Below the pieces are notes generated by a model. That model saw only the letters and a program-made list of their open reading frames with translations, searched no databases and was not told where the DNA came from. From NCBI GenBank assembly GCA_034766995.1, contig CM068317.1, forward strand, positions 49,438,425 through 49,502,424: a DNA stretch of 64,000 nucleotides. Reading direction: 5' to 3'. Below are positions 26,071 through 38,039 of this stretch, one piece after another. A program made the translations under genes and the position numbers. This DNA is from Acanthacorydalis orientalis. Taxonomy: Eukaryota; Arthropoda; Insecta; Megaloptera; Corydalidae. Position 1 is the stretch's first letter. Every line of letters begins with the position of its first letter.

Positions 26071-26581
26071 TACATTTTCATTTCACTCTACTAATTTCAG
26101 GTCTGATCCCGTTCTAAATTTATATCTAGGCAGACTGTTTTCGAACCCAGTACTTTATTCCAATCGAATCGATAAAATAGAACTTGTACCTTTTACAAAC
26201 TCCAAACCTGTCAATCCAGATCTGAAGAGAACTGTATAAAAAAATTACGACCTACAGGCAGCTCCGAATATGGATTGAATATTTAAACGGTTTGTAGCCG
26301 ATCGGATCTAGCTGGAAGACAAATATTTTATAGAGTTTCGTTCTTCCAGTAAAATGATTTACAGGGAGCTGTTTCGTAGCTCCATCTGATATTACAGTTC
26401 GGATGTGCACGAAACGCGGCGAAAGCTTCGACGCAACAGCTTTTATCGTTGAACGTACTGCCGACAGATGGCACCGGTTTCGTGTCTGTCGAGCTTTAGA
26501 GCTTTACGTTATCGCAAGCTGTACGTTGTGTTTCTGGTCGATAGATGTCGGTGCGATTTATAAATATGTTGTTAATGTACG

Positions 26582-26629
<48 letters not shown>

Positions 26630-26675
26630 TTGTATATAGTATGATTTAATTTAAACTTCTACATTAAATTTAGGT

Positions 26676-26833
26676 TTCCACATGAAAGTATTAAAAAAAA
26701 ACGCAAAAATTAAAAAAAAATCATGTTATTTTTTATTTAGTAGTCTAGTTCAATTCAACAAATTTATGTATAAAATATTATATCGTTCAAATGGTCACGT
26801 CGTATCATTTTTTTTAATACTTCCATGTGGAAG
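26676..26833. mobile_element. Palindromic MITE (family P1), copy 1
   Basis: Terminal inverted repeats TTCCACATGAAAGTATTAAA (left) and its counterpart on the right, TTCCACATGGAAGTATTAAA on the minus strand, match at all but one of the first 20 positions. There is no coding content. A second copy lies at 27877-28045. Confidence 0.75.
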
Positions 26834-26879
26834 TGAAAATCGAACCAATTTATATATAGGCAGAGATTATTCTTAAATT

Positions 26880-27770
26880 CTATTTCAAATAATTATAGAT
26901 TTATGTATTTAAATAATGTAACATTTTTGAAAAGATACGAACTCTATTCAAAAGACAGAATAATGAAACAATAGATTTATATGTGAGAGAAATAAAATGT
27001 TTATAAAAGGACAACTGGACATTTGCAATGTTGAAAACAAGCGGAATGTAAAGGACAGATCGGTTACTTCTTCGTCACGTGGATCAAAATATCAGAAAGC
27101 TTCCACAATTCACTTTCATGGATGAGTTTTTCACTCGCCTCAAAAACCATAAACAGTTTTCCTGATTAAGAAAGTTCAATTAATAACTACTGTTCATTTT
27201 TAATTACAAAAATCGTTTTCGATTTGCGAAATGAGTGACAAATTAATTTCTACCAGATTAATTATAAACGGAAATAATGACAATTGATTGATTTTCAAAA
27301 AGGAAAACATTATACGGAATTAAAACCTAAATTTGAGAAATTCAATAAAAATCTTAAAAACTGAAAAGCAATGTTTAATAATTACAATGTATCAATATAT
27401 ACAAGTTTTTTCTTGTAATAAAACGATTGGGAACCTCTGTCAGTACCGCCATCACTGAATAATACAACAGGCGAACGTACAGCAATGGTCTGTCCGTCCA
27501 TGGGAATAGGGATTTCTGAATTATGCAAAATTGATAACACGATATTCTTAGATACCGAAAGCCAGCATGTGAATACATGCTGTGCTTACAAGAATGGAGC
27601 ATGGTGTGCTCGTGGGACCGGATCTTCTAGCGTTTCCTGTTGTGTGATTATTTTAAAGTGTGTCTGTCCTAACGATGCACTCCTCGCATAAAACTGTCTC
27701 TACCTTAATGCAGTTACTATTTGTGGCACTGTCGTTACAGTCTTCAATAAATTATTAGCCATAGAAGAAT
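26880..27770. other. AT-rich, no gene recognised
   Basis: The part 27380-27720 is less AT-rich and has moderate open frames on both strands (up to 75 codons). I could not tie them to any family. No other structure is seen. Confidence 0.3.
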
Positions 27771-27774
27771 ATAT

Positions 27775-27786
27775 TTATATATACAT

Positions 27787-27817
<31 letters not shown>

Positions 27818-27825
27818 CATATACA

Positions 27826-27876
<51 letters not shown>
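27775..27876. repeat. (TA)n microsatellite with CATA interruptions
   Basis: Ends directly at the left terminal repeat of the P1 MITE copy 2. Confidence 0.9.
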
Positions 27877-27878
<2 letters not shown>

Positions 27879-28045
27879 CCACATGGCAGTACTAAAAATA
27901 GGCGCAGGGATTAAGAGAAGTCATGTTAATTTGTATTTAGTATTTTAGTTCAATTCTATACTAAAATAAAATTGAACTAAAATATTAAATGGGGGATAAC
28001 ATGTTTTTTTTATTTTTGCGTTTTTTTTAATACATTCGTGTGTAA
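27877..28045. mobile_element. Palindromic MITE (family P1), copy 2
   Basis: Its left end TTCCACATGGCAGTACTAAA pairs with the right end (TTACACACGAATGTATTAAA on the minus strand). The complementarity continues inward through GTCATGTTA / TAACATG and AGTTCAATT / AATTGAACT, so the copy can fold back over most of its length. It lies immediately after a (TA)n tract and is non-coding. Confidence 0.75.
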
Positions 28046-28059
28046 GTCTAGATTCATGT

Positions 28060-28619
28060 TTCATCTACAATAACCTCTTTTTATATTTGAAAATTAGAGT
28101 AAATTAAAGTCTTCAGGTCGAAATGAAGCATATAAGTTCAAATGCAGACCAGAGTTAAAATCTTTTATTATCTATTTTTGAAATTAAAAAAAGTATATAT
28201 AGAAGTATATATAAACATATCGTTGAATAAAAAAGCATTCATATTTAAAGCACGAAATTCCTGTCAAATATTTTACAGCAGGTGTTTTGTGGCAGTTGTA
28301 CGCGGTATTCAATTTCCGTTATTGCTGCAGGCTTGTGCTAATTGTTAATCGTCCGTGTGTTTAAAATAAAATAACGTTGGAAAACAGTACACGTTTTATT
28401 ACCATCGGTCGACTTTCGTTCGGAGTCCGTTTTAAAATTACGTCTCGTCGTCTAGAAACTATACGTGCCGGATGATTCAATAACGGACAGGGTTCAAATT
28501 CCTAAATCCTACGGATTTGCATGTCTCAGTACTTTTTTCCAACCACATTCGTCTACTTAACAAAAAGTCTCTTAAAGATATTTTTTTTTATTGAAACCTT
28601 ATACTCTTTCCCAACATTG

Positions 28620-28620
<1 letters not shown>
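28060..28620. other. No gene recognised
   Basis: AT-rich to mixed sequence. Open frames are short and unfamiliar. Confidence 0.35.
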
Positions 28621-28688
<68 letters not shown>

Positions 28689-29001
28689 GTATATATAAAT
28701 GTATAGTGAGCATCAACAAATTCGATTTCAATATCTTCGACGCGTAATCTCTCTTTAAAAATGTCGATCCGTGAGCACGACGTAATAATGCCGTATCCTG
28801 ATCTAGCCCCGTTCGAATCTCGGTAAATTAGATTTCTTTATTTTTTTCCCTCTCCCGCGTCGTAACCGCCCCTACGGCTACTGCAACGTTTTCAGATGAC
28901 GCGATGAAAATTGATTTTCGATACCACTTTTAAAAGCAACGGAAACAAAATATCTCTCGGTATGTGTGATGTATTGTACATTCATACACACACACACACA
29001 C

Positions 29002-29053
<52 letters not shown>
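28621..29053. repeat. Microsatellites around a GC-richer patch
   Basis: (TA)n lies at 28621-28697. The segment 28735-28900 is GC-richer, with a GTTCGAATC box that lacks the rest of a tRNA. A symmetrical (CA)n(TA)n(TG)n at 28984-29053 forms a nearly perfect palindrome of about 70 bp. Confidence 0.8.
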
Positions 29054-29054
29054 T

Positions 29055-29709
29055 GTGCAGATAGGTGAAAAGAATTGTGTATTTTAGTATTTTCGAAAAG
29101 TGAAGAAAAATTGAGAAACGAATTGGGAATTAGTTTTGGGTAATTTTTGGAAAATTAATAGACTGTATAAAACATTGTTTATAAAAAGGTAGAAAATGTG
29201 AAAATGTTGTAATTAATGTTGATAAATATTTACAAAAAAAATATTTACTTTATGAGATATCTCCCGATTTTGAGGCACTTGATCGGACATTCAATTGTCA
29301 ATGAAGATGAAATCTCGAGAACCGCATCTCTAAAATTCGATTTCATAATTCTGAGAGATTCGTTTAAGTGTCGATGTGCTTTTAAGTTATGGGGAGATAA
29401 CAAAATGGTAGAATAAAAATACTCGTAGTGGAGGAAAGTCTATACTTCACTGAAGTGAAAGTTATGATAGCAGGGAAGCATTCTATCTAATCGATGAGAT
29501 AATATTTCAAGATGTTTACGTGCCAGATTCATACGTTTGGAGAAAACTAACTTTCTTGCAGACTATTTAGATTTGTAGATCTAGTAATCGTTTTCTATTT
29601 ACTTACTAATATCAGTTTCTTTACAGATGTTTAAAGATCGTGACATACCTGAAACAAAAAATATATTATTAATTTTTATACATGGAAATCGATTCTTATA
29701 TACACACAT

Positions 29710-29749
<40 letters not shown>

Positions 29750-31090
29750 CAGTGCTTCCAATTTTTTTTATTTTATATTACAAATAGAGAATGATATGAT
29801 TTTTTGACACATTGATATTTAAATAATATTCTTGTGATATATCAGAAAAATTAAAAAGAAAACCGTAGATAAAATATTTGAATATATTTAAAATAATATT
29901 ATAATCTTGTTTATTTTTCATATCTGAGATCCTGTTGATCTATGATCCTGACGACCATTGTTCTTTTGCTTTATTTGAGTTTTTTTCTTTCACTTTTAGT
30001 GAAAGTAAATATGTGCCAACTTTTAGTAGATTTTAGATTAACGAAGAGTTTTGTAACTGTACGTAAAGATGGTATAACTGGAAACTAGTAATGTAGAGCA
30101 AACAATCATGTGATCCAAAAAAAAAACAGCGAAACGATCAGGATTATAGTCTATACTTGCGGTAGCGTACTTGTGTTACTTTCAGGTAGAATTTAAAAAC
30201 GTAAATGAGGAGAGAATCTATTGAAGATTATCTCACATGTTTGTTTCAATTGGAGAGTAAAACACATGCTTGGTTTTGTCCTACGGAACAAAAACTAACT
30301 CAATATAACAAATTCGATCAGAACAATAATCTACTACTAGTCACGGCACTTGTGTTCCAAGAAATTAGATATTTTAGAGAGGAGAAAATCTATCTAAATA
30401 TAGAACACGAAATGAATTTAGTAATGGGGAATAGGACCTCGGTGATACAAAAAGATTAAGTTGATTAGGAAAATATTCTAAATATACAACAATTTCTTCC
30501 GAAATACAGCTCAAAGATGTCTCGAATCTAATTGTTTTCTAAAGTACATTTTTCATTATATTAAATGATATACCTGGATTCCGTGCCGTTTATTTCCAAT
30601 TACAAGAAAATTTATTAAAATTCTTCTTATATATATGTATGTATGTATGTATATTAATAAAATATCAAAATTAAATATAAATTTCTTTCGACGGTATCGC
30701 TAAAGCTCCGTGCGCTCCGAATTAAAGCCCGTCATTTTCTTCAATATTTTCAGACACCGTCGTCTAATGAATGCGTATTTAATGAAGAATAAATTTATAA
30801 CGGCTCTTGCAGTCTTTATGATATTTTACATAAATTTGAATATTTTAACGAACGGTGATTTCACGACAGCGTTTTTAATAACATATTGACTTGTTTTTTA
30901 GATTAACATGCGTTCTGAGCGATGCTTTATCCCGCGCCGGACGAAATCGTCTTTTAATAATGTCTATAGAGTGGTGTTCGAGAAGTAGATTTGTTTCTGA
31001 AATCGATACAATCTTTTATTCATAGGAAATATAAATCTTGTCGGATTATTTGATTGAATTTCGATTTTGGAAAGATATCTCTATATTTAA
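29055..31090. other. AT-rich, no gene recognised
   Basis: Contains (CA)n(TA)n at 29702-29749. The open frame at 30205-30459 (84 codons) matches nothing I know. The rest is featureless. (TA)n follows at 31097-31150. Confidence 0.35.
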
Positions 31091-31098
31091 TTGGTGTA

Positions 31099-31150
<52 letters not shown>

Positions 31151-31153
<3 letters not shown>

Positions 31154-31185
31154 TGACTCCAAAACTGTTCACAAAAGTGTCAAGT
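31151..31185 (+). mobile_element. Possible Tc1-like terminal repeat
   Basis: CAGTGACTCCAAAACTGTTC begins directly after a (TA)n tract. Tc1-like elements insert at TA and commonly start with CAGTG..(T)CCAAAA. No matching opposite end or transposase was found downstream, so this may be a solo end or chance. Confidence 0.3.
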
Positions 31186-31189
31186 TTTA

Positions 31190-33000
31190 AAAAAAATTAC
31201 ATATTTGATGCATGTAAAGAAAAATATTAATTTGTTTATTTGTTATTATATTTAATAAGTACAGTACAAGTTGTAGCAGACTCGCCATTTTTGTAAAATG
31301 ATTTCACAGCGAAATCTCAATGTGTACCGGATTACTGCTCCATGTTTACTAAATAGCTATGAATAACTAATAATTTTTCATTCAATGTCACCATCTCTCT
31401 TAATACCTGCATTTAAAACGTCTCTCTCGACCGGCCATTACTTCCACTCACTAGAATATCCGTCTTTAAATTCGAACTATTCATCCAGACGTTTTTTTAT
31501 CTGCCACTTTGAAACCACAGGCATCAATCTCGTTCACGCTACTTCTGTTTTATTCGACATAAACTTTTAAATCGCACACGAAACCGTATAAAAACTGATT
31601 TATATCTATTTTAATATATGTTTTATTAAAAAAAAGTATGTAGTAATCTGACGGTGCGGAATGTGAAATCTCATCAAGGGAAATATGTAAATCACCACCT
31701 CAGACCGTGTTGTTTCGTTTTATTGGCTTGTAAAAAAAGTTAAAACTCGTTTTTACGACGTCTGTGCGGATCGTCGGAGCGCGAATCAACGCGAAAAGAC
31801 ACAAAACGGGATTCAAACACGTAGTATTCGGTTCGCGTGTATGTTCGATCATCAGCTGAGGAATAAAATCGGGTATCTAATTAAGTCAGTGCTGTTTTTT
31901 ATACAAGGAAGAATATAAAATGATGACTGTGAATGTGAATATAAAATATTTAACGGTCAGAGATTTCGTGTTCTAGAAATGTTTTTCAAATAGAACGTCA
32001 CGAAAATGATTTTTTTTCTAGTACAGTCGCTCGTGATCATCGAAAATAGTAATGTAGGAAAATTATAAAGATACAATGAAAGCACTTATACGTTTTTAGT
32101 AATATTTTCACATGTTGTCGTTCGGTCGACGTCTGAGGGAAAAAATGTGTTTTTCATGTAAAAAAATGGCGAGGGAGCGAAAATCGAAGCGTGCCGCAAA
32201 AAAATCGTCACGAAAAACTGACGAGGTAATTCTTTCAGAAGTGAGTGAGCTTTCGAACTTTCAGTGTATCGAAAAAACATGGCGGGTATCGAAGCGTTTA
32301 TTCGTAACTTTTAACATTGTTAAATCGAATTTACAATTACGGTTTTTAGCATTTAATTAATGTTGTTTTTCTGGTGAATTGGTTTTAATTAAACAACACA
32401 CACACGTATATATATATATATATAAAGAGAGAGAGAGAGAGAAAGAGTTAAACCGAAACTCAAGCCACAAACAATGTTTATGAAAAATTACAAGTTTTAA
32501 GGAAATCAGTAAGACAAAAATCAATAATTAAGACACTTTACAGACACTCTTAAGTACCGCAACTGATGCTGATATTATAATGCAGTTCTCTGTAAAATCT
32601 TTAGAGTAAAAGGTTCTCCAACAGGAAGGCAATTTTTTAAGAGGTCATCTTTCACATAAGTCAAACACACAGCTGTATTTCTTTTGACGTTTGTTATATT
32701 TTGAATTTTTATTACAATTTAATTGCCATTTCTACTCGTGGCTCCGTGTACAACAAAACAGCGCACTGAAATAATACAATTGTATTATGTAAATGGTCGT
32801 TCTAATAAAAATGTATTTAGTAAATTATTCGTTACATTTATTCCCGACATAATCGGCCATCTGATTCAACATTTCTTCGATTAGTGAATAAATTTGTAAC
32901 TAGTATCTACAAAAAAGAAACTTAAAATCTCAGTTAAAATTCTGTGTTTTATTTCAAATTAAATAATTGCGTCCTTATCGGAAAACCCTGTATATCTCTC
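31190..33000. other. No gene recognised
   Basis: AT-rich with a slightly GC-richer part near 31740-31860. (TA)n(GA)n lies at 32407-32446. The Lys/Arg-rich open frame at 32112-32360 (82 codons) has no recognisable homology. Confidence 0.35.
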
Positions 33001-33028
33001 CATGTACATTATATATATACATATATAT

Positions 33029-33070
<42 letters not shown>

Positions 33071-33100
33071 GTATATATGTATAAAGAGAGAGAGAGAGAT
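33000..33100. repeat. (TA)n/(CA)n/(GA)n compound microsatellite
   Basis: Mixed TA, CA and GA dinucleotide runs. Confidence 0.85.
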
Positions 33101-33173
33101 GCTACCCACTCTGTTTAAAGAAAAATGTATAAGTATAATGTATTTTACCTGTTCTAACCTACTGAAATAAAAC

Positions 33174-33553
33174 AACGGTTCTTAATGCTAAAACAATGTA
33201 TCGATTAAAAGCTTCGCAGAGATGTATAGAAAATGTATGTTGGGAATAACAAGAAAAATAAGAGAATTCTGAGATGGATATGAAAACGAACTGGCGTTAC
33301 AGACTTAATAAGAAGAATGAAGAGTTTGAAATCAGTGAAACATACTGCAAGAAGAGAAGACAATTGACTGACAAGAGAAATTATTGAAAGGGAAACAAAA
33401 AATTTAGAGACTTAGAACGAGATCGATGAACACATGAAATAAGAAAGTAAGGAAATTTATTGAAAGTTTATGAAATAGTGAGACATTGAATCGTTCAGAT
33501 TGAAATGTTTTAAAAGAAGTCTTCATTCCATCCATCAGTGGATTGAAAGAGGT

Positions 33554-33557
<4 letters not shown>
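33174..33557 (+). pseudogene. RTE-like non-LTR retrotransposon 3' relic
   Basis: Across several frames one can follow MYRLKASQRCIE, CMLGITRK, then KTNWRYRL and TARREDN-like pieces. This is the usual order at the C-terminus of endonuclease/reverse-transcriptase proteins in which a MLGI..R core precedes a W-rich tail. The last bases (GTGGATTGAAAGAGGTTGA) match the end of the minus-strand copy at 25463 and again run straight into (TA)n. Only the 3' end is present, and it is heavily decayed. Confidence 0.7.
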
Positions 33558-33615
<58 letters not shown>

Positions 33616-33662
33616 GTATATATGTATATATACATTTATGTATAAATAGAGAGAGAGAGAGT
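33558..33662. repeat. (TA)n(GA)n microsatellite at a retrotransposon 3' end
   Basis: TA run with GTATA interruptions ending in GA repeats. It sits where the 3' tail of the RTE-like relic would be. Confidence 0.85.
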
Positions 33663-34120
33663 TAATCAAGTCTTTCTATACATATGTGTGTTCGAGAACG
33701 AAACACAGCAACACTAATTCACTGCATCGTCCTGTGAAAAATACATCAGCTCGAAAAACGCCGTCGGCACTCGTATGTCACAAAAGTTGTACAAACATTA
33801 ATTTGATCGATACGTCCATTTACTTTTCGGACGTTTCACGTCATTTAACAAATAACTTGTACATTTGTCATCGGGCCGGCGGTGTTCTTTTTTCTCTATG
33901 TCTTCGACGTTGCGTTCTGGCCACTGTCCGGGCTCATAATTGAACGGCACGTCGCGCGGCTCATACCAAATGATCATTTAAACATTTATATATATATAAG
34001 AGAGAGAGAGAGAATACAAAAACGATCATTATTTTCATATCCATTCTATAAAAAAGTTTCAGGATTTTTATAGAATGCAATTGAATTGAAACGATAAGAA
34101 TGTCATGTATCGACCATAAC
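33663..34120. other. No gene recognised
   Basis: Mixed sequence, GC-richer at 33850-33970, with (TA)n(GA)n at 33988-34014. The open frames are unfamiliar. Confidence 0.3.
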
Positions 34121-34129
34121 TAATGTACT

Positions 34130-34900
34130 TATTTGTAAAAAAAACTATCACATTCCTGTCGTGATCCTTCTTGTCACACACTTAAATAAAGTATAGTGTT
34201 TTATTATATACAAGATAGTTTATAATGTATCCACCATAACTGATATACTTATCACATCCCTGTCGTTATCTGACTTATGTATCCTTCCTAACTAATATAA
34301 ATAATTTATTTGTGTTAACTGGATGTTAATTATATATAAACCATTACTTTAACTCATTTGTAATTATAAATATTTATTATATATAAACTATCACGTTCCT
34401 GTCATGATCTCTCTGGTCGTACACTTGAATAAAATACAGTATTTTATTGTATACAAGACAGTATATAAACAGTTAAAAACCCGAATACAACAACCCGGTT
34501 TTTTGAAAATTTTTCCCGAAAAACATGCAAGGACATTAACAAAAATTACACTAACACAACACACTACAGCCAAACCCCAAAAGCGGATAAATACCGGAAT
34601 CGGTAAGGGCACCGCATCAAATTCATGTAACAAATCGGCCACACAAGCCCTGTACGATATTTATTATCAATAAAATTTATTTTTATTTTATTTTATTTAT
34701 GAATACAACAATCTTTATAAATACCGGCAACGGTAAGGGCACCGCAGTATGACATGTATCAAACCGGCCAAACAGGCCCTGTACAATATTTAATGAACAA
34801 TAAAATTTATTTTTATTTTATTTTATTTATTTATTTACGAATACAACAACTATCACATTCCTGTCGTGATCCCACAGGTCGCATACTTAAATAAAATTCG
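34130..34900. repeat. Cluster of short repeats with pentanucleotide tails
   Basis: The motif CTATCACATTCCTGTCGTGATC occurs four times in variant form (near 34146, 34252, 34388 and 34850). It is followed in three of them by ACTTAAATAAA. Between the copies there is a direct repeat of about 100 bp (34586-34690 and 34720-34840). It contains ATAAATACCGG..ACGGTAAGGGCACCGCA and CCTGTAC.ATATTTA, and each copy ends in (TTTTA)n. Such tails suggest retroposed, SINE-like units, but no RNA-polymerase-III promoter was recognised. Confidence 0.55.
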
Positions 34901-35077
34901 TTTGAGAGAGTAATCATTCTTCTTTCAGATAAGTGTTAGTAATTATTTTCAGTTATTTATCTTAAACTGAATTTGCACGGACATTAAAAATCCATTAAGG
35001 AATTCCAGTTCTAATTATTGTGGCTTTGCTAGATAAGTTTTTACGAAGGGATAAGAAAAGAACGGGAGATTTCAACA

Positions 35078-35122
<45 letters not shown>

Positions 35123-35630
35123 CACTGTTGATAACAACTATGCGGGTCGGCGAGAGGGCACCAGAAGATTAAATTCACAATCCATTTAGTTCGGTGCACG
35201 GCTGCAGGCGTTCGAAAACAAAGTGATGCGAGACACAGACTGCTGTATCTGAACTGGACCCGACAACAAGGAGATATTCGATAATTGTCGACAATCGATG
35301 AGTACGTCCGCGGGCGGATTTGCGAAAGTGCGGCAGGAGAGCGTTAATACATGCTCCCGAGGGCATTTCCGAGATACTCGAGCACGGGATCCATCCGACA
35401 GCGATGTGCAACGAAAATAACTCGATTCGGACAGAACTGCTTCGAGGTAATTTTTTTCACTCGTGCCTTCTTCACAATTAAGTGTGTCCGTCGTCTTCAG
35501 TTTAGGAAGTATTTTAAGTATGTAGAATGTTTCTTAAAGAATCAACTAGGATGGTTGTAATTCTGCATTCACAAGTGGACTTTTCGTCCGATTCGCAAGA
35601 CCGTCAAACAGTAAAATCAACGTTTTGAAT
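34900..35630. other. No gene recognised
   Basis: AT-rich with (TA)n at 35079-35121. The segment 35150-35450 is GC-richer and unique, with no recognised protein. Confidence 0.35.
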
Positions 35631-35631
35631 A

Positions 35632-36010
35632 TTAGGTCGGTAGGAAAACAATTGCGGTTTCTGTTTCCTCAATTCTAACATTATTTCTTCTGAATGAAAG
35701 TGTAATTTCATCCTGTTCATGCCAATATCATTTTAAAGTGTACTTTTCGGTCTGTATTTTGGTAACATCGACTTTGATTTCATTATTAATTTTCCTTTAA
35801 ATTGGACTATTGAATAAAAGGCGGCAAAGAAATAAATAAGAGCAATTTTTTATACGAGATGAAAATGGGTAATAAAGTAGGAGAAACTCCTCGTAAACTA
35901 AACGATGCTTTTGGTGTGGGTGTTGTTAGCACTGAGGAGGGCGCGGTAGCAAAAAATTGTAGCTTAGGTCCCGTGTATCCGAAAGATACATTCACTGCTA
36001 GTATGTGCAG
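35632..36010 (+). pseudogene. Mariner relic, TIR plus transposase N-terminus (mellifera-like)
   Basis: A terminal repeat TTAGGTCGGTAGGAAAACAA directly follows a TA. It leads to coding remains in one frame (KEINKSNFLYEMKMGNKVGE, then TPRKLNDAFG) that match the first helix-turn-helix of mariner transposases (REIRAIFLYEFKLG...AFGEGTV). After about 50 residues the match fades and a stop is reached at about 36017. The catalytic domain is missing. Confidence 0.75.
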
Positions 36011-36019
36011 AAATTAAAA

Positions 36020-36838
36020 AAAAAACACTTCAAATATAATACATGATGGTTTATTTATTTTAAAATATTTCCTATATTCTTCTCATATCATAATTTATGT
36101 CTTATATTTTTTTTCATTTCAACCCATACCCGTAAAAATATTTTGAAGAATTGTTATAGAACATAGAAATTTCAAATAAATCTCATCGACACAACAAGCA
36201 ATGAATACAAACATTTATTTGACAAAATAAATATTTTAACAAAAAATTATTTGACACAACAAAATATGGATACAAATTTAAAATTATACTAACACCTAAT
36301 ATGCATATTTTTAGATAAGAGGGAGGAAAAACAATCACTTTTAAAATATTGAAATCCCTAACGGAGAATGTAGTTTTTTATTATTAATTAAAATTATACT
36401 AAAACCTAATGTACACATTTCAGGATAGACAGAAAATGAATTCATTTGAAATATTGAAATATTTTACAGGAAATGTAGTTTAAAATTATTAATTACGCAT
36501 TCATACTTGACACTGACCCTTTTGAATAAAGGCACGGTTTTTCCATACCTTTGGTTTTCTGGTATAGTAATTAATTTTAAGAACTGGAATTAATGTGATT
36601 TTAAAATATATAAATATTATAATAGATTCTTGTATCTATTGTTTGTTGTGTCAAGAAAATTGTTTTTTAAAAAAAAATTATTCTTATACGAAGGGTTAAT
36701 TCCCGGGTTTTTTTTACAAGGAGTGCTAATGTCCTGGGGGGAGGAGATTACAAGAGAGTTATTGTCCGGGAGGGGGTATTGAAAGGTGGTTAATATCCAG
36801 AGGGTTTTTGTCCAGGGGATAACCGTTCTAGAACCACA

Positions 36839-36840
<2 letters not shown>
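36020..36840. other. AT-rich, no gene recognised
   Basis: The segment 36170-36520 contains two loosely similar passages around AAAATTATACTAA.ACCTAAT, a probable short diverged duplication. A GGGG-rich stretch at 36735-36790 is unusual for the area. Confidence 0.35.
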
Positions 36841-36841
<1 letters not shown>

Positions 36842-36884
<43 letters not shown>

Positions 36885-36960
36885 TCTGAATACCACTCGT
36901 TCAGGTGTAAAAATAATAATAATTCACTTGCAATCGTGTATTGAATACTTGTAGAACATT

Positions 36961-37022
<62 letters not shown>

Positions 37023-37103
37023 TATATATATATAAGTATAGTTATATATAGTTATATATAGATATATATATATATAATTATATATATATATATATATGTA
37101 TAG

Positions 37104-37135
<32 letters not shown>

Positions 37136-37215
37136 CTATAAGTATTCTACAAGTATTCAATATACGCTTGCAAGTGAATTATTATTATTTTTACACCTGA
37201 ACGAGTGGTATTCAG
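36842..37215. repeat. Long foldback: 71-bp inverted repeats around a (TA)n core
   Basis: The arm 36886-36956 and the arm 37145-37215 are reverse complements at 69 of 71 positions. The 188-bp loop (36957-37144) is almost only TA repeats, itself self-complementary, so the whole 330 bp can form one hairpin. (TA)n also precedes the left arm (36842-36881). The arms have no coding content and do not recur in the window. Confidence 0.9.
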
Positions 37216-37343
37216 GTGAAACGTTACACAGAAGTAGAATGCGAGTAAATTAAGAAGTTGATGTAGAATTGTGAAGTGTCGTCACTGGCTGGATAACGAG
37301 AACTATTCTCGAGTTTATCTAAGGGTGTACAGTAAACGTATCC

Positions 37344-37344
<1 letters not shown>

Positions 37345-37408
<64 letters not shown>

Positions 37409-37409
37409 C

Positions 37410-37458
<49 letters not shown>
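37345..37458. repeat. (TA)n microsatellite
   Basis: TA run with CATA units in the middle. The sequence 37460-38000 to its right shows no gene. A TTAGGTGCGCCCACAAGTAG block after TA at 37816 could be a lone mariner end. Confidence 0.85.
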
Positions 37459-37461
<3 letters not shown>

Positions 37462-37998
37462 AGGTAGATTTATGAAAGGATAGTTCATACGTATCGTTTA
37501 CATATGTCTTCAACAGAAATGTTCTAAGGGGATTTATCATACTTTATCGTCCGTAATGTGTCTGAAAGTACATCCGAGGAAATTACAACGCCTCCGTACA
37601 TCATCGAAAGTTTTAAAACTGTCCCAAACACTGGCGAATGATTGATCGATCCAATCGAAGAATAAGTATGTTTAGGATAGAAAGCAGTGTCGTATATTTA
37701 GACACAACCTTGCAGAGATTACAGAAACATAAGGAATTCAAACCAGAACTGGTCGAATTTCGCCGGATACAAATGTTTTTCTGAAGTGGTTTCTTAATTA
37801 ATTGAAAAAAAAATATTAGGTGCGCCCACAAGTAGTAAATTATTTCAAATTTGGACACACATGCGAGTCTAATTTTTTTTTGTTATTTTTAATTAATTAC
37901 ATATTCGGCTTTATTATCCGTTACCGCTTTTCATCTATTCTGTGAATTTTCAATTCTTTTCTAATAAAAACATGCTGGCCGTGATGAAAAATATGATT

Positions 37999-38031
<33 letters not shown>

Positions 38032-38039
<8 letters not shown>

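Noticed and set aside
28800..28830. GTTCGAATC resembling a tRNA T-loop / B box
   Set aside because: Flanking bases do not form the T-stem, and no A box, anticodon arm or acceptor stem fits.
29750..29775. CAGTGCTTCC after TA repeats as a second Tc1-like end
   Set aside because: Preceded by TAT rather than TA, and the similarity to the 31151 sequence is too short.
32112..32360. Basic 82-codon frame (RERKSKRAAKKSSRK)
   Set aside because: Low-complexity basic run, no homology recognised, and no splice context.
37816..37860. TTAGGTGCGCCCACAAGTAG as a mariner end
   Set aside because: Start resembles mariner termini, but no matching second end or coding remains were found, so it was only noted in passing.
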